From Oscillospiraceae bacterium (GTDB lineage: Bacteria > Bacillota > Clostridia > Oscillospirales > Ruminococcaceae): a DNA stretch of 22,432 nt. The notes below the pieces were generated by a model, which saw only the letters and a list, made by a program, of their open reading frames with translations, did no database searches and had not been told where the DNA came from. Below are positions 15,314 through 22,403 of this stretch, piece after piece. The translations under genes were made by a program, and so were the position numbers. Positions within the stretch are counted from its first letter, which is position 1. Each line of letters starts with the position of its first letter. The stretch lies in assembly GCA_900768105.1 (NCBI GenBank), contig CAAGBQ010000124.1, positions 1 to 22,432 of the forward strand. The letters are read 5' to 3'.

Positions 15314-16312
15314 GTGAATAAAGGAAAAAAGAGGGCATCTTCGGAAAATAATATTATAGAAACAGAAGTCGCAATAAAATTTATTAAAGACACTTTTGAA
15401 AGGGAGCTTGCGCGAAATCTTAATTTAACACGGGTTTCCGCTCCGCTTTTTGTTTTTCCGGAAAGCGGCCTTAACGATAACCTCAACGGCGTCGAGCGGC
15501 CGGTTGCCTTTGATGTCCTTGACATAGGAAGAGATGTTGAGGTAGTACATTCCCTTGCAAAATGGAAGCGCATGGCTCTTGCAAAATACGGCTTTGCCGA
15601 GGGCGAGGGTCTTTATACCGATATGAACGCAATCCGCAGAGACGAAGCATTGGACGCGCTTCATTCGGTATATGTTGACCAATGGGACTGGGAAAAAATC
15701 ATAAATCCCGCGGAGCGTAATTTCGATACGCTGAAGGCGGCGGTGGAAAATATTTATACCGCCCTTTTAAGCACTGAATCCGCACTTTGCGAAAGCTTTG
15801 GAACAAAGCCCGTTTTGCCGGAAAAAATCGAATTTCTTACCACCGGCGAACTTGAGGATGAATATCCGCAGCTTTCTCCGCGGGAGCGCGAAAACGCCGT
15901 CACAAAACGCCTTGGCGCAGTTTTTTTAATGCAGATAGGCGCGCCGTTGAAGGATGGCAAGCCCCACGATGGGCGCGCGCCGGACTATGACGACTGGTCG
16001 CTGAACGGCGACATTCTGCTTTGGGACGAGGTGCTTTCCCGTGCGTTCGAGATTTCCTCCATGGGAATCCGCGTGGACGCGGCGGCCATGCGCCGCCAGC
16101 TTGCCGCCGCAGGCTGCGAAAGCCGCGCGGAGCTTCCGTTCCACCGGGCGCTGCTCTCCGGCGAGCTGCCCCAGACCATGGGCGGCGGCATAGGTCAGTC
16201 CAGAATATGTATGTTTCTCCTCGGCAAGCACCATATCGGCGAGGTTCAGGCCTCGGTTTGGCCGGAAAGCATGGTCGAGGAATGTGAAAAAGAAGGAATA
16301 CATCTATTATAA
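15314..16312 (+). CDS. asnA: aspartate--ammonia ligase (asparagine synthetase A)
   Basis: Makes asparagine from aspartate, ammonia and ATP; a class II aminoacyl-tRNA-synthetase-like enzyme. The 332-residue length fits the family (about 330). Recognisable stretches include FIKDTFERELARNLNLTRVSA (23-43), NDNLNGVERPV (54-64), EVVHSLAKWKRMAL (76-89), GLYTDMNAIRRDE, SVYVDQWDWEK and the C-terminal motif-3-like GGGIGQSRICMFLL. The start is GTG at 15314 with GGAGG (15300-15304) at 9-base spacing; no better in-frame ATG exists upstream. It has its own promoter and a strong terminator, so it is monocistronic. No asparaginyl-tRNA synthetase or regulator gene lies adjacent. Confidence 0.97.
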   Translation: MNKGKKRASSENNIIETEVAIKFIKDTFERELARNLNLTRVSAPLFVFPESGLNDNLNGVERPVAFDVLDIGRDVEVVHSLAKWKRMALAKYGFAEGEGLYTDMNAIRRDEALDALHSVYVDQWDWEKIINPAERNFDTLKAAVENIYTALLSTESALCESFGTKPVLPEKIEFLTTGELEDEYPQLSPRERENAVTKRLGAVFLMQIGAPLKDGKPHDGRAPDYDDWSLNGDILLWDEVLSRAFEISSMGIRVDAAAMRRQLAAAGCESRAELPFHRALLSGELPQTMGGGIGQSRICMFLLGKHHIGEVQASVWPESMVEECEKEGIHLL

Positions 16313-16319
16313 GAGAAGA

Positions 16320-16354
16320 CCCCGTGCTCATTTTGAGCGCGGGGCTGTTTTTTT
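16320..16354 (+). terminator. terminator after asnA, stem carries the CCGTGCTCA word
   Basis: CCCCGTGCTCA (16320-16330) pairs with TGAGCGCGGGG (16334-16344) through one G-U wobble, with a 3-base loop, followed by CTG and seven T's (16348-16354). Confidence 0.9.
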
Positions 16355-16424
16355 ACGCGTCGCGGCTTTTTTGCGCCGCTTTCCGGCTTTTTGCAAATTT
16401 TGCGGCGGTAATTTGTATTAAATG

Positions 16425-16453
16425 TTTTACTTTAAGGATAAATATGCTATACT
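16425..16453 (+). promoter_or_regulatory. promoter of the murD operon
   Basis: TATACT (16448-16453) has a TG one base upstream (extended -10, TGCTATACT). A weak -35 (TTTTAC, 16425-16430) lies at 17-base spacing. It would give a leader of about 80 bases before murD. Confidence 0.6.
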
Positions 16454-16483
16454 AAAGGGTAATGTGGAATATTAAGCGGCAAA

Positions 16484-16502
16484 GCGGCGCAAAACGCGCC
16501 GC
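16484..16502 (+). repeat. GC-rich hairpin in murD leader
   Basis: GCGGCGC (16484-16490) and GCGCCGC (16496-16502) form a perfect 7-bp stem with loop AAAAC. No T-run follows, so it is not a terminator. It sits between the promoter and the murD ribosome binding site. Confidence 0.6.
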
Positions 16503-16541
16503 CCTACCCGAAACAAACTTCACCTTTTGCGAGGTATTTAT

Positions 16542-17957
16542 ATGAACAACACCGAAAAATTCTTTAACAAAATGAAGCAGAAAAAGGTCGCCTTTATCGG
16601 CATAGGCGTAAGCAACAAAGATGTTATAAAAATGTTTGCCGAAAAGGGAATCCATACCGAAGCACGGGATAAATCAAGCCGCGAAAAGCTCGGCGCCGCC
16701 GCGGATGAGCTTGAAGCCGCAGGCGCAAAGCTTTTTCTCGGCGAAAGCTATCTTGACGGCATAGACGCGGATGTGGTTTTCCGCACCCCGGGTATGAACT
16801 GGTGGAACCCAACGCTTTGCGCCCTCCGCAAAGCGGGCAAGGCCGTTACCAGCGAAATGGAGGTTTTCTTTGACCTTTGCCCCTGCAAAAAGTACGGCGT
16901 AACCGGTTCCGACGGAAAAACCACCACAACAACCCTTATTTCCGAATTTCTCTCCGCTGCCGGAAAAACCGTCCACAAGGGCGGAAACATAGGGCGCGCG
17001 CTTCTTCCCATAATTGAGGACATAAAGGATGACGACTGCGCCGTTGTGGAGCTTTCCAGCTTTCAGCTTATCTCCATGCGCCGTTCTCCGGATGTTGCGG
17101 TAGTGACCAATGTTGCGCCGAACCACCTCGATGTTCACAAAGATATGGAGGAATATATTGAAGCGAAGCGCAATATCCTCCGCCATCAAAACGCTTTTTC
17201 CGTAACCGTCCTTAATGCGGATAATGTAATTACCGCAAGCATGGCGGAGCTTGTGCGCGGCGAACTGCGCTGGTTTTCTCACACAAAGCCGGTGGAAAAC
17301 GGCGCGTTCCTTCGTGAAGACGGAATGCTCTGCTATTCCGAGCACGGAAATGTTACGGAACTTTTCCCAAAAACGGATATTAAAATTCCGGGTATGCACA
17401 ATGTTGAAAACTATCTTACCGCAATAGCTGCGGTTTGGGGCGAGGTTTCCGTGGAGGTTATCCACAGCATTGCAAAAAATTTCGGCGGGGTTGAGCACCG
17501 CATTGAGCTTGTGCGCGAACTGGATGGGGTCAAATGGTACAACGACAGCATTGCCACAAGCCCTACGCGCACCATTGCGGGGCTTTCCTGCTTTGACCGA
17601 AAGGTTATCCTAATCGGCGGCGGCTACGATAAGCATATCCCATACGAGCCCCTCGCTCCGCACCTGATAAATAAGGTAAAGCTGCTTATTTTAAGCGGTC
17701 CCACCGCACCAAAAATTGCCGCCGCGCTGCAAAGCGACCCAAACTATAACGGCGAACCGGAGATAATCTTTGTAAACAGCATGGAAGAAGCAGTTGCCAC
17801 CGCGTACGGCTATGCCGAGGAGGGTGATATTGTCACCCTTTCGCCCGCTTCCGCAAGCTTTGACCTCTATCCAAATTTTGAGGTGCGCGGAAAGCTTTAT
17901 AAAGAACTTGTCAATAAGCTCGGCGAGCTTGACGGAATACCCGCAAGCGAGCTTTGA
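16542..17957 (+). CDS. murD: UDP-N-acetylmuramoyl-L-alanine--D-glutamate ligase
   Basis: Adds D-glutamate to UDP-MurNAc-L-Ala in cytoplasmic peptidoglycan precursor synthesis, using ATP. The 471-residue protein has the Mur ligase layout: an N-terminal Rossmann-like UDP-binding domain (about 15-110), a central ATPase domain with P-loop TGSDGKTTT (121-129; Asp where many MurDs have Asn), ELSSFQL and TNVAPNHLDVH, and a C-terminal domain starting near VEHRIELVRELDGVKWYNDSIATSP, with LIGGGYDKHIPYEPL. Start ATG 16542 follows GCGAGGT. It is the first gene of a tight five-gene operon and lies outside any division/cell-wall (mraY-murG) cluster, which is unusual for murD but not unknown. Confidence 0.96.
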   Translation: MNNTEKFFNKMKQKKVAFIGIGVSNKDVIKMFAEKGIHTEARDKSSREKLGAAADELEAAGAKLFLGESYLDGIDADVVFRTPGMNWWNPTLCALRKAGKAVTSEMEVFFDLCPCKKYGVTGSDGKTTTTTLISEFLSAAGKTVHKGGNIGRALLPIIEDIKDDDCAVVELSSFQLISMRRSPDVAVVTNVAPNHLDVHKDMEEYIEAKRNILRHQNAFSVTVLNADNVITASMAELVRGELRWFSHTKPVENGAFLREDGMLCYSEHGNVTELFPKTDIKIPGMHNVENYLTAIAAVWGEVSVEVIHSIAKNFGGVEHRIELVRELDGVKWYNDSIATSPTRTIAGLSCFDRKVILIGGGYDKHIPYEPLAPHLINKVKLLILSGPTAPKIAAALQSDPNYNGEPEIIFVNSMEEAVATAYGYAEEGDIVTLSPASASFDLYPNFEVRGKLYKELVNKLGELDGIPASEL

Positions 17958-17970
17958 AAGGATACAGACT

Positions 17971-18993
17971 ATGGATACTAAAGAAATTTTAAAAGCACTT
18001 TGCATGGCAAAGGGCAATTCCGGCGCGGAGGGCGAGGCCGCCGCAGCCGGCGCAAAGCTGCTTGCCCCTTATGGCAGGGTGCATTATGACAATCTTGGCA
18101 ATGTAATCTGCGAAATTGCGCCGAAAAAAAACGGCCGCCATGTACTGCTTGACGCTCACATAGACCAAATTGCCCTTATTGTTACGCATATTGACGAAAA
18201 CGGCTTTGTCTTCGCCATGAACTGCGGCGGAATTGACCGCCGCAGCATCTGGGAAACAAGAGTAACCGTCCTTGGAAAGGACGGAGAATACTCCGGAGTT
18301 GTTTGCTCCGTTCCGAAGGAGCTTCAGGAGGACGGAAAGCAGGAAAACCCGAAGCCGAAGGAATTTGCCGTTGACATCGGTTTTGATAAGGAGGCCGCAG
18401 AACGCCTTGTTCGGCCCGGCGACAGAGTTATGCTTTGCGGAACATGGCAGGATATGGGCAACGGCTATATAACCGCGCCCGCTCTTGATGACCGTGCGGG
18501 CTGCGCCTGCATTTTGGAGGCGCTTGAACTGCTGAAGGACAAAGAGCTTCCCTGCGGACTTACCGCGATGTTCTCCACAAGGGAAGAAACCGGCGGTGAA
18601 GGCGCGGCAGCGGCGGCTGCCGCCATCGCTCCTACGGAGGCCCTCGAAATGGATGTAAGCTTCGGCAAAACGCCGGATACCGATGAAATTGAAACAAAGT
18701 TTATGAAAAAGGGACCGATGATAGGCTTTGCACCGGGCCTTGACAGAAAAATGAGCGAGCAGCTTACGGAGCTTGCAAAAAAGCACGATATTCCGTGGCA
18801 ATATGAGGTTATGAACGGTACCACCGGCACAAACGCCGACGATATGGCAAAATCCGGCGCAGGCGTGCGCTGCTGCACCGTTTCCCCTCCCCAGCAATAC
18901 ATGCACACCACCATTGAAAAAATGGCTGTTGAGGATATTCAAAACACCGGCAGGCTTATTGCCGCATATGTTATGGAAGGGGGCGCGAAATAA
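17971..18993 (+). CDS. M42-family metallo-aminopeptidase (intact)
   Basis: Predicted 340-residue cytoplasmic dinuclear-metal aminopeptidase (M42; glutamyl aminopeptidase / former endo-1,4-glucanase family, TET-type). All expected ligands are visible: His63 (LLDAHIDQI), the ALDDRAG motif (Asp173-Asp174), catalytic Glu205 and ligand Glu206 (TREETGGEG), Asp228 (EMDVSFG) and His312 (QQYMHTTIE). The GTNAD segment (about 286-290) corresponds to the family's GGTDA. Such enzymes usually form tetrahedral dodecamers and trim peptides from the N-terminus. Start ATG 17971 follows a GAAAGGA overlapping the murD stop, 13 bases away. Its stop shares one base with the start of a diverged paralogue. Confidence 0.94.
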   Translation: MDTKEILKALCMAKGNSGAEGEAAAAGAKLLAPYGRVHYDNLGNVICEIAPKKNGRHVLLDAHIDQIALIVTHIDENGFVFAMNCGGIDRRSIWETRVTVLGKDGEYSGVVCSVPKELQEDGKQENPKPKEFAVDIGFDKEAAERLVRPGDRVMLCGTWQDMGNGYITAPALDDRAGCACILEALELLKDKELPCGLTAMFSTREETGGEGAAAAAAAIAPTEALEMDVSFGKTPDTDEIETKFMKKGPMIGFAPGLDRKMSEQLTELAKKHDIPWQYEVMNGTTGTNADDMAKSGAGVRCCTVSPPQQYMHTTIEKMAVEDIQNTGRLIAAYVMEGGAK

Positions 18994-20027
18994 TGGCTTC
19001 TTTGCTTGAAAATTTAAAGATTCTTTCCCTTACCAACGGTTCCTCCGGCGACGAGGACGCCGTGCGCGGCGCTATTCTTTCCGCCCTTGCAAAAGCTCCG
19101 GACTGTGAAGCAAAAACAGACGGTACGGGCAACATACTTGTTGAAAAGCGCGGCGCAAACCGCCCGAAAAACCGTGTTATGTTCTGCGCGCGCATGGATG
19201 AAGCGGGCTTTATCGTCACAAATATCGACGAAAACGGATTCATAAAATTCGAGTGCATCGGCGATGTTGATTCCCGCGTGGTAATCGGCCGCCGCGTGCT
19301 TATAGGCGATTGCGCCGTGCCCGCGCTTGTGGGCAGCAAGGCGCTGCACCTTCTTGAAAAGGAGGAGCGAACCTCTCCCGCAGATACGGATAAGCTCTAT
19401 TTCGACATCGGCGCGGACAGCAAAGAGGAAGCCGAACGCCGCATCCGCATAGGCGACCGCGCGGTTTTTGAGGGCGGCTTTGCCGAATTCGGCGAAGGCT
19501 TTGCCATCGGCAAAGCGCTGGAGGGGCGCGCGGGCTGCGCCGCCCTTATCGACCTGCTTTCCAAGCCCGCAGAATATGATTTTTGCGCCTGCTTTGCCGT
19601 TCGCAAGGAGGTGGATGGTGCGGGCTGCGGCGCAGCGGCGTTTTCCCTTTCTCCGGATATTGCCGTTATAGTTGACGGCGCACCCGCGGGCGATATTCCC
19701 GCCGTTTCCGGCGACAAACGCTCCTGTTCCCTCGGCAAAGGCATTGTTACCGCATTTAAAGACGCCCGCACTCTTTATGATAACGCTCTCTGCCGCAGGC
19801 TTATTTCCCTTTGTGAAGAAAAAAGCATACCCGTGCAGGTGAAACGCAATCTTTCCGAATACAGCCTTGGCGAGGATATCCACGCCGCAAGGGGCGGAAT
19901 CCGCACAATCTGCGCCGAATATCCCGTGCGGTATGTGCGTTCCTCCGGCGCTGTGCTCAAAATTTCCGACCTTGAGCACGAAGCTGCCCTTCTTGAAGCT
20001 TTGAGCACGGAGCTTGCAAAAATATGA
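18993..20027 (+). CDS. degenerate M42-family paralogue, probable pseudo-enzyme
   Basis: A 344-residue protein with the M42 fold pattern along its whole length: MFCARMDEAGFIVTNIDENGFIKFECIG, LYFDIGADSKEEAERRI, the IGKALEGRAGCA segment and IAVIVDG. The metal and catalytic positions are mostly replaced. The first ligand His is Arg67, the ALDDRAG motif reads ALEGRAG (Glu177-Gly178), the catalytic Glu is Lys205, the GGTDA segment is lost (about 289-296), and the final His is Arg316; Glu206 and Asp228 remain. No frameshift or stop interrupts it and codon use matches neighbours, so it is a maintained gene, not a decayed one. TAATG overlap with the intact paralogue implies translational coupling, suggesting a partner or regulatory subunit (inference). 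Confidence 0.9.
   Translation: MASLLENLKILSLTNGSSGDEDAVRGAILSALAKAPDCEAKTDGTGNILVEKRGANRPKNRVMFCARMDEAGFIVTNIDENGFIKFECIGDVDSRVVIGRRVLIGDCAVPALVGSKALHLLEKEERTSPADTDKLYFDIGADSKEEAERRIRIGDRAVFEGGFAEFGEGFAIGKALEGRAGCAALIDLLSKPAEYDFCACFAVRKEVDGAGCGAAAFSLSPDIAVIVDGAPAGDIPAVSGDKRSCSLGKGIVTAFKDARTLYDNALCRRLISLCEEKSIPVQVKRNLSEYSLGEDIHAARGGIRTICAEYPVRYVRSSGAVLKISDLEHEAALLEALSTELAKI
19953..20008. repeat. cluster of three GTGCTCA words at the end of the M42 paralogue gene
   Basis: GTGCTCAA occurs at 19953-19960 (+), and TTGAGCAC at 19972-19979 and 20001-20008. The last is a full CCGTGCTCA on the minus strand. Further cores follow within the next gene at 20161, 20321 and 20540. Confidence 0.75.
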
Positions 20028-20830
20028 TAAAGCTGCTTGACGACCCAAAGCTTATTGAAAAGCTCTGCATTGCGGAGCCATACATAGGATGTATTTTTTT
20101 GGCGGCAGCCACGGCTTTTTATGATACGCCCGACCTTATGACGGTTTGGGCGGAGTTTGATGAGCACAATAAAGCCGTTTCTGCCGTAAATATCGGCAGC
20201 GGCGACCTTATGGTGCTTTCCGGCGGCAATATTCCGGGTGCGGAAATGCTGCTTTTCCTTACAAAGCTTGCGGAGGACAGTAAAATCACCGATATTTCCT
20301 GCGGCGAGGCCGCCTTTCCCGTGCTCAAAAAAATTTTTGGCGGCAAAACGGAAGCTTTGCCCCTTATGAAATGCTCCCGCCATGTAAAATATGAGCGGGA
20401 CGACATTCCAAACGCAAAAAGCGGCGACGCCGCGGGGCTGTATAAGCTTATGCTTTCGGAATATCCCGAAAACGAAAAGCCCGATTTTGATATGTGGATG
20501 CTAAAGCACACCCGCGATATAAACCGCGGTCAAAGCACCGTGCTCACAATTGAGCAGGACGGCGTGCCGGTAAGCGGCGCCTGTATCCGCGGCCGATGCA
20601 AAAGCGGCGGCGCAATCGTTTCCGTGATAACGGAGCCGGAACATCGCGGGCGCGGCTATGCCTCCGCGCTTACGGCACAGTGTGCGGAAATGCTCCGCAG
20701 CGAAGGTCTTGCGGCATGGCTTTGCCCCTGCGACACCCGTGCGGAGCGCCTTTATTCCCGCCTTGGCTTCAAGCGCTGCGGAAGCTTTTGTACAATATAT
20801 TTAGATAAAGAGGAAAACAAAAATGAGTGA
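20024..20830 (+). CDS. GNAT-family N-acetyltransferase
   Basis: Predicted 268-residue acetyltransferase of unknown substrate. The C-terminal half (about 125-262) is a GNAT domain. The acetyl-CoA-binding motif A is VITEPEHRGRGYASAL (201-216, with R208-G-R-G-Y), and the later DTRAERLYSRLGFKRCG (237-253) is the usual motif B end. The N-terminal 120 residues form a separate alpha/beta segment (for example VWAEFDEHNKAVSAVNIGSGDLMVLSG) that I read as a second, degenerate GNAT-like half, as in other clostridial two-part GNATs; this is tentative. Start ATG 20024 overlaps the preceding stop by 4 bases (ATGA), and its own stop overlaps the next start by 8 bases. Confidence 0.9.
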   Translation: MIKLLDDPKLIEKLCIAEPYIGCIFLAAATAFYDTPDLMTVWAEFDEHNKAVSAVNIGSGDLMVLSGGNIPGAEMLLFLTKLAEDSKITDISCGEAAFPVLKKIFGGKTEALPLMKCSRHVKYERDDIPNAKSGDAAGLYKLMLSEYPENEKPDFDMWMLKHTRDINRGQSTVLTIEQDGVPVSGACIRGRCKSGGAIVSVITEPEHRGRGYASALTAQCAEMLRSEGLAAWLCPCDTRAERLYSRLGFKRCGSFCTIYLDKEENKNE

Positions 20831-22082
20831 GTTCTTTAAAATTGACCCGCGCCTTGAGGATATTGCCGCGCGTGCCCTTGCCGACTGCGAAAAGCCCTTT
20901 GCGCGCATTGCGGAAACGGAGCGCTATAATTCCGAAAAGGTGCTTCGCGCCTTCATCGACAACCGCGTAAGCGAAAGCCTTTTTGCGGGGAGCAGCGGCT
21001 ATGGCTATGACGACCGCGGCCGCGAGGTTCTCGACCGCGTTTGGAGCCAGGTTTTCGGCACGGAGGATTCCATGGTGCGCCACAATTTTATGAGCGGCAC
21101 CCATGCAATTTCTACCGCGCTTTTCGGTGTTCTGCGCCCCGGCGACACAATGGTTTCCCTTACCGGTACGCCCTATGACACCCTTCAGGGCGTCATCCAC
21201 GGAAAGGGCGTCGGCTCCCTTGAAGAATTCGGCGTGATTTATAAGGAGCTGCCCATGCTTCCCGACGGCAGCGTTGATTTTGACTCCATACCGGAGGCTG
21301 TTCACGGTGCAAAAATGGCATATATCCAGCGCAGCCGCGGATATTCCACCCGTCCCAGCCTTTCCATTGATGTAATCCGCAAAATTTTTGCGATTGTTCG
21401 CAAAGCGAACCCCTCCGCCGTATGCGTTTGCGACAACTGCTACGGCGAATTTGTGGACAAGCTTGAACCCACAGAGGTCGGCGCGGATTTAATAATCGGT
21501 TCTCTTATCAAAAACCCGGGCGCTGGCATTGCCCACACCGGCGGATATATCTCCGGCAAGCACGAATTTGTGGAGCTTTGCGCACACCGCCTTTCCGCAC
21601 CTGGAGTCGGCCGAGAGGTGGGCTGCACCCTTACGGAGCTTCGCCCTATGTATCAGGGGCTTTTCTTTTCCCCCGGGGTAACGGCTTCCGCAGTGCGCAC
21701 CGCCGTTTTTGCAAGCCGCTTTTTCGAACTTTGCGGTTTTTCCGCAGACCCCGCTTTTGACGAGCCGCGCACGGACATAATCGAGACCATCGCCCTCGGC
21801 AGTCCGGAAGCGCTTTGCGCCTTCTGCCGCGGAATCCAAAGCGGTTCGCCGATAGACTCCTTTGTAACACCGGAACCTTGGGATATGCCCGGCTATGACA
21901 ACCAGGTTATTATGGCGGCGGGCGCATTCAATCTCGGCGCTTCCGTGGAGCTTTCCGCCGATGCGCCCCTGCGCGAGCCGTATGCCGTTTGGATGCAGGG
22001 CGGGCTTACCTTCCCCACCGCAAAAGCCGGCGTTATGCTTGCCGCCCAGTCCATGCTTGACGAAGGGATATTTAAAATTTGA
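20823..22082 (+). CDS. PLP-dependent methionine-gamma-lyase family protein ("aluminium resistance" family)
   Basis: Predicted 419-residue fold-type I PLP enzyme of the Met_gamma_lyase/YnbB family (Pfam PF06838), often annotated as aluminium resistance protein. Supporting motifs are SSGYGYDDRGREVLDRVW (57-74), NFMSGTHAIS (88-97, cofactor phosphate region), VCDNCYGEF (202-210, Asp204 pairs with the PLP nitrogen), IIGSLIKNPG with the likely PLP lysine Lys230, GREVG, and QGLFFSPGVT. The physiological substrate of this family is not established to my knowledge. ATG 20823 follows AAGAGGAAA and overlaps the GNAT gene by 8 bases. It is the last gene of the murD operon; a hairpin lies about 100 bases downstream. 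Confidence 0.93.
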   Translation: MSEFFKIDPRLEDIAARALADCEKPFARIAETERYNSEKVLRAFIDNRVSESLFAGSSGYGYDDRGREVLDRVWSQVFGTEDSMVRHNFMSGTHAISTALFGVLRPGDTMVSLTGTPYDTLQGVIHGKGVGSLEEFGVIYKELPMLPDGSVDFDSIPEAVHGAKMAYIQRSRGYSTRPSLSIDVIRKIFAIVRKANPSAVCVCDNCYGEFVDKLEPTEVGADLIIGSLIKNPGAGIAHTGGYISGKHEFVELCAHRLSAPGVGREVGCTLTELRPMYQGLFFSPGVTASAVRTAVFASRFFELCGFSADPAFDEPRTDIIETIALGSPEALCAFCRGIQSGSPIDSFVTPEPWDMPGYDNQVIMAAGAFNLGASVELSADAPLREPYAVWMQGGLTFPTAKAGVMLAAQSMLDEGIFKI

Positions 22083-22182
22083 TGAATGCTCCTCCGTAAA
22101 AAGGAGGCTCATTTTGCAGCAAAAATTTTCAGAAGATTCGACCTATTAGCTATATCAACAAAAATTCATAACGCTTCCGGAT

Positions 22183-22215
22183 AAAAAAGCCTCGCGCTTT
22201 GCGCGAGGCTTTCTT
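22183..22215. terminator. terminator hairpin after the murD operon
   Basis: A perfect 12-bp stem AAAGCCTCGCGC/GCGCGAGGCTTT (22186-22212) with loop TTT. The rightward tail is TTCTTC, the leftward flank gives six T's, so it works at least moderately in both directions. Confidence 0.8.
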
Positions 22216-22285
22216 CGGCAAACAAAAAGTAAAATTGAAAGTGAGAAAACGAGAGAAAACAGAATAAAATCGAAGAAAACGCGAG
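22216..22285 (+). other. purine-rich intergenic tract with repeated GAGAAAAC-like words
   Basis: A stretch of about 70 bases is dominated by A and G on the plus strand, with near-repeats such as GAGAAAAC, GAGAGAAAAC and GAAGAAAAC. It lies between the operon terminator and a strong promoter. I see no reading frame with a ribosome binding site in it. Confidence 0.5.
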
Positions 22286-22322
22286 TATTCATCTTCTATA
22301 TTAAATTTCTTTCAAAAAACTG

Positions 22323-22351
22323 TTGACAGGGGCAGTTTGTTTGACTATAAT
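22323..22351 (+). promoter_or_regulatory. full-consensus sigma-A promoter
   Basis: TTGACA (22323-22328), a 17-base spacer and TATAAT (22346-22351): both hexamers are exact consensus, the strongest promoter in the window. The gene it drives is not present because the contig ends. Confidence 0.92.
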
Positions 22352-22393
22352 AACACTTGTTGCTTTCGATAGAAAGAAAAAAACAAGGAATAT

Positions 22394-22401
22394 AAGGAGG
22401 T
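22394..22401 (+). promoter_or_regulatory. strong ribosome binding site of a lost gene
   Basis: AAGGAGGT at 22394-22401 is a near-perfect match to the 16S anti-Shine-Dalgarno. No start codon follows before the adapter begins at about 22404. Confidence 0.75.
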
Positions 22402-22403
22402 AA

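Noticed and set aside
17491..17498. TTGAGCAC in murD as a member of the repeated word set
   Set aside because: It lies in the conserved G-V-E-H-R coding motif and lacks the CC extension, so it is best explained by protein constraint; it was not counted among the 12 nine-base copies.
18993..20027. That the second M42 gene is a decaying pseudogene
   Set aside because: The frame is intact over 344 codons with normal length, start, overlaps on both sides and neighbour-like codon use; loss of ligands is site-specific, not random decay.
19014..20048. Antisense open frame of 344 codons opposite the degenerate M42 gene, almost identical in span
   Set aside because: The plus-strand frame has clear M42 pattern, operon overlaps and a start signal; the minus frame has none. 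Same codon-bias cause as the other antisense frames (also 4168-5268, 12246-13322, 10413-11711, 16674-17498).
22088..22115. CCTCC/GGAGG hairpin just after the last gene as its terminator
   Set aside because: The stem is only 5 bp with an A-rich loop and four T's after a gap; the hairpin at 22186-22212 is far stronger.
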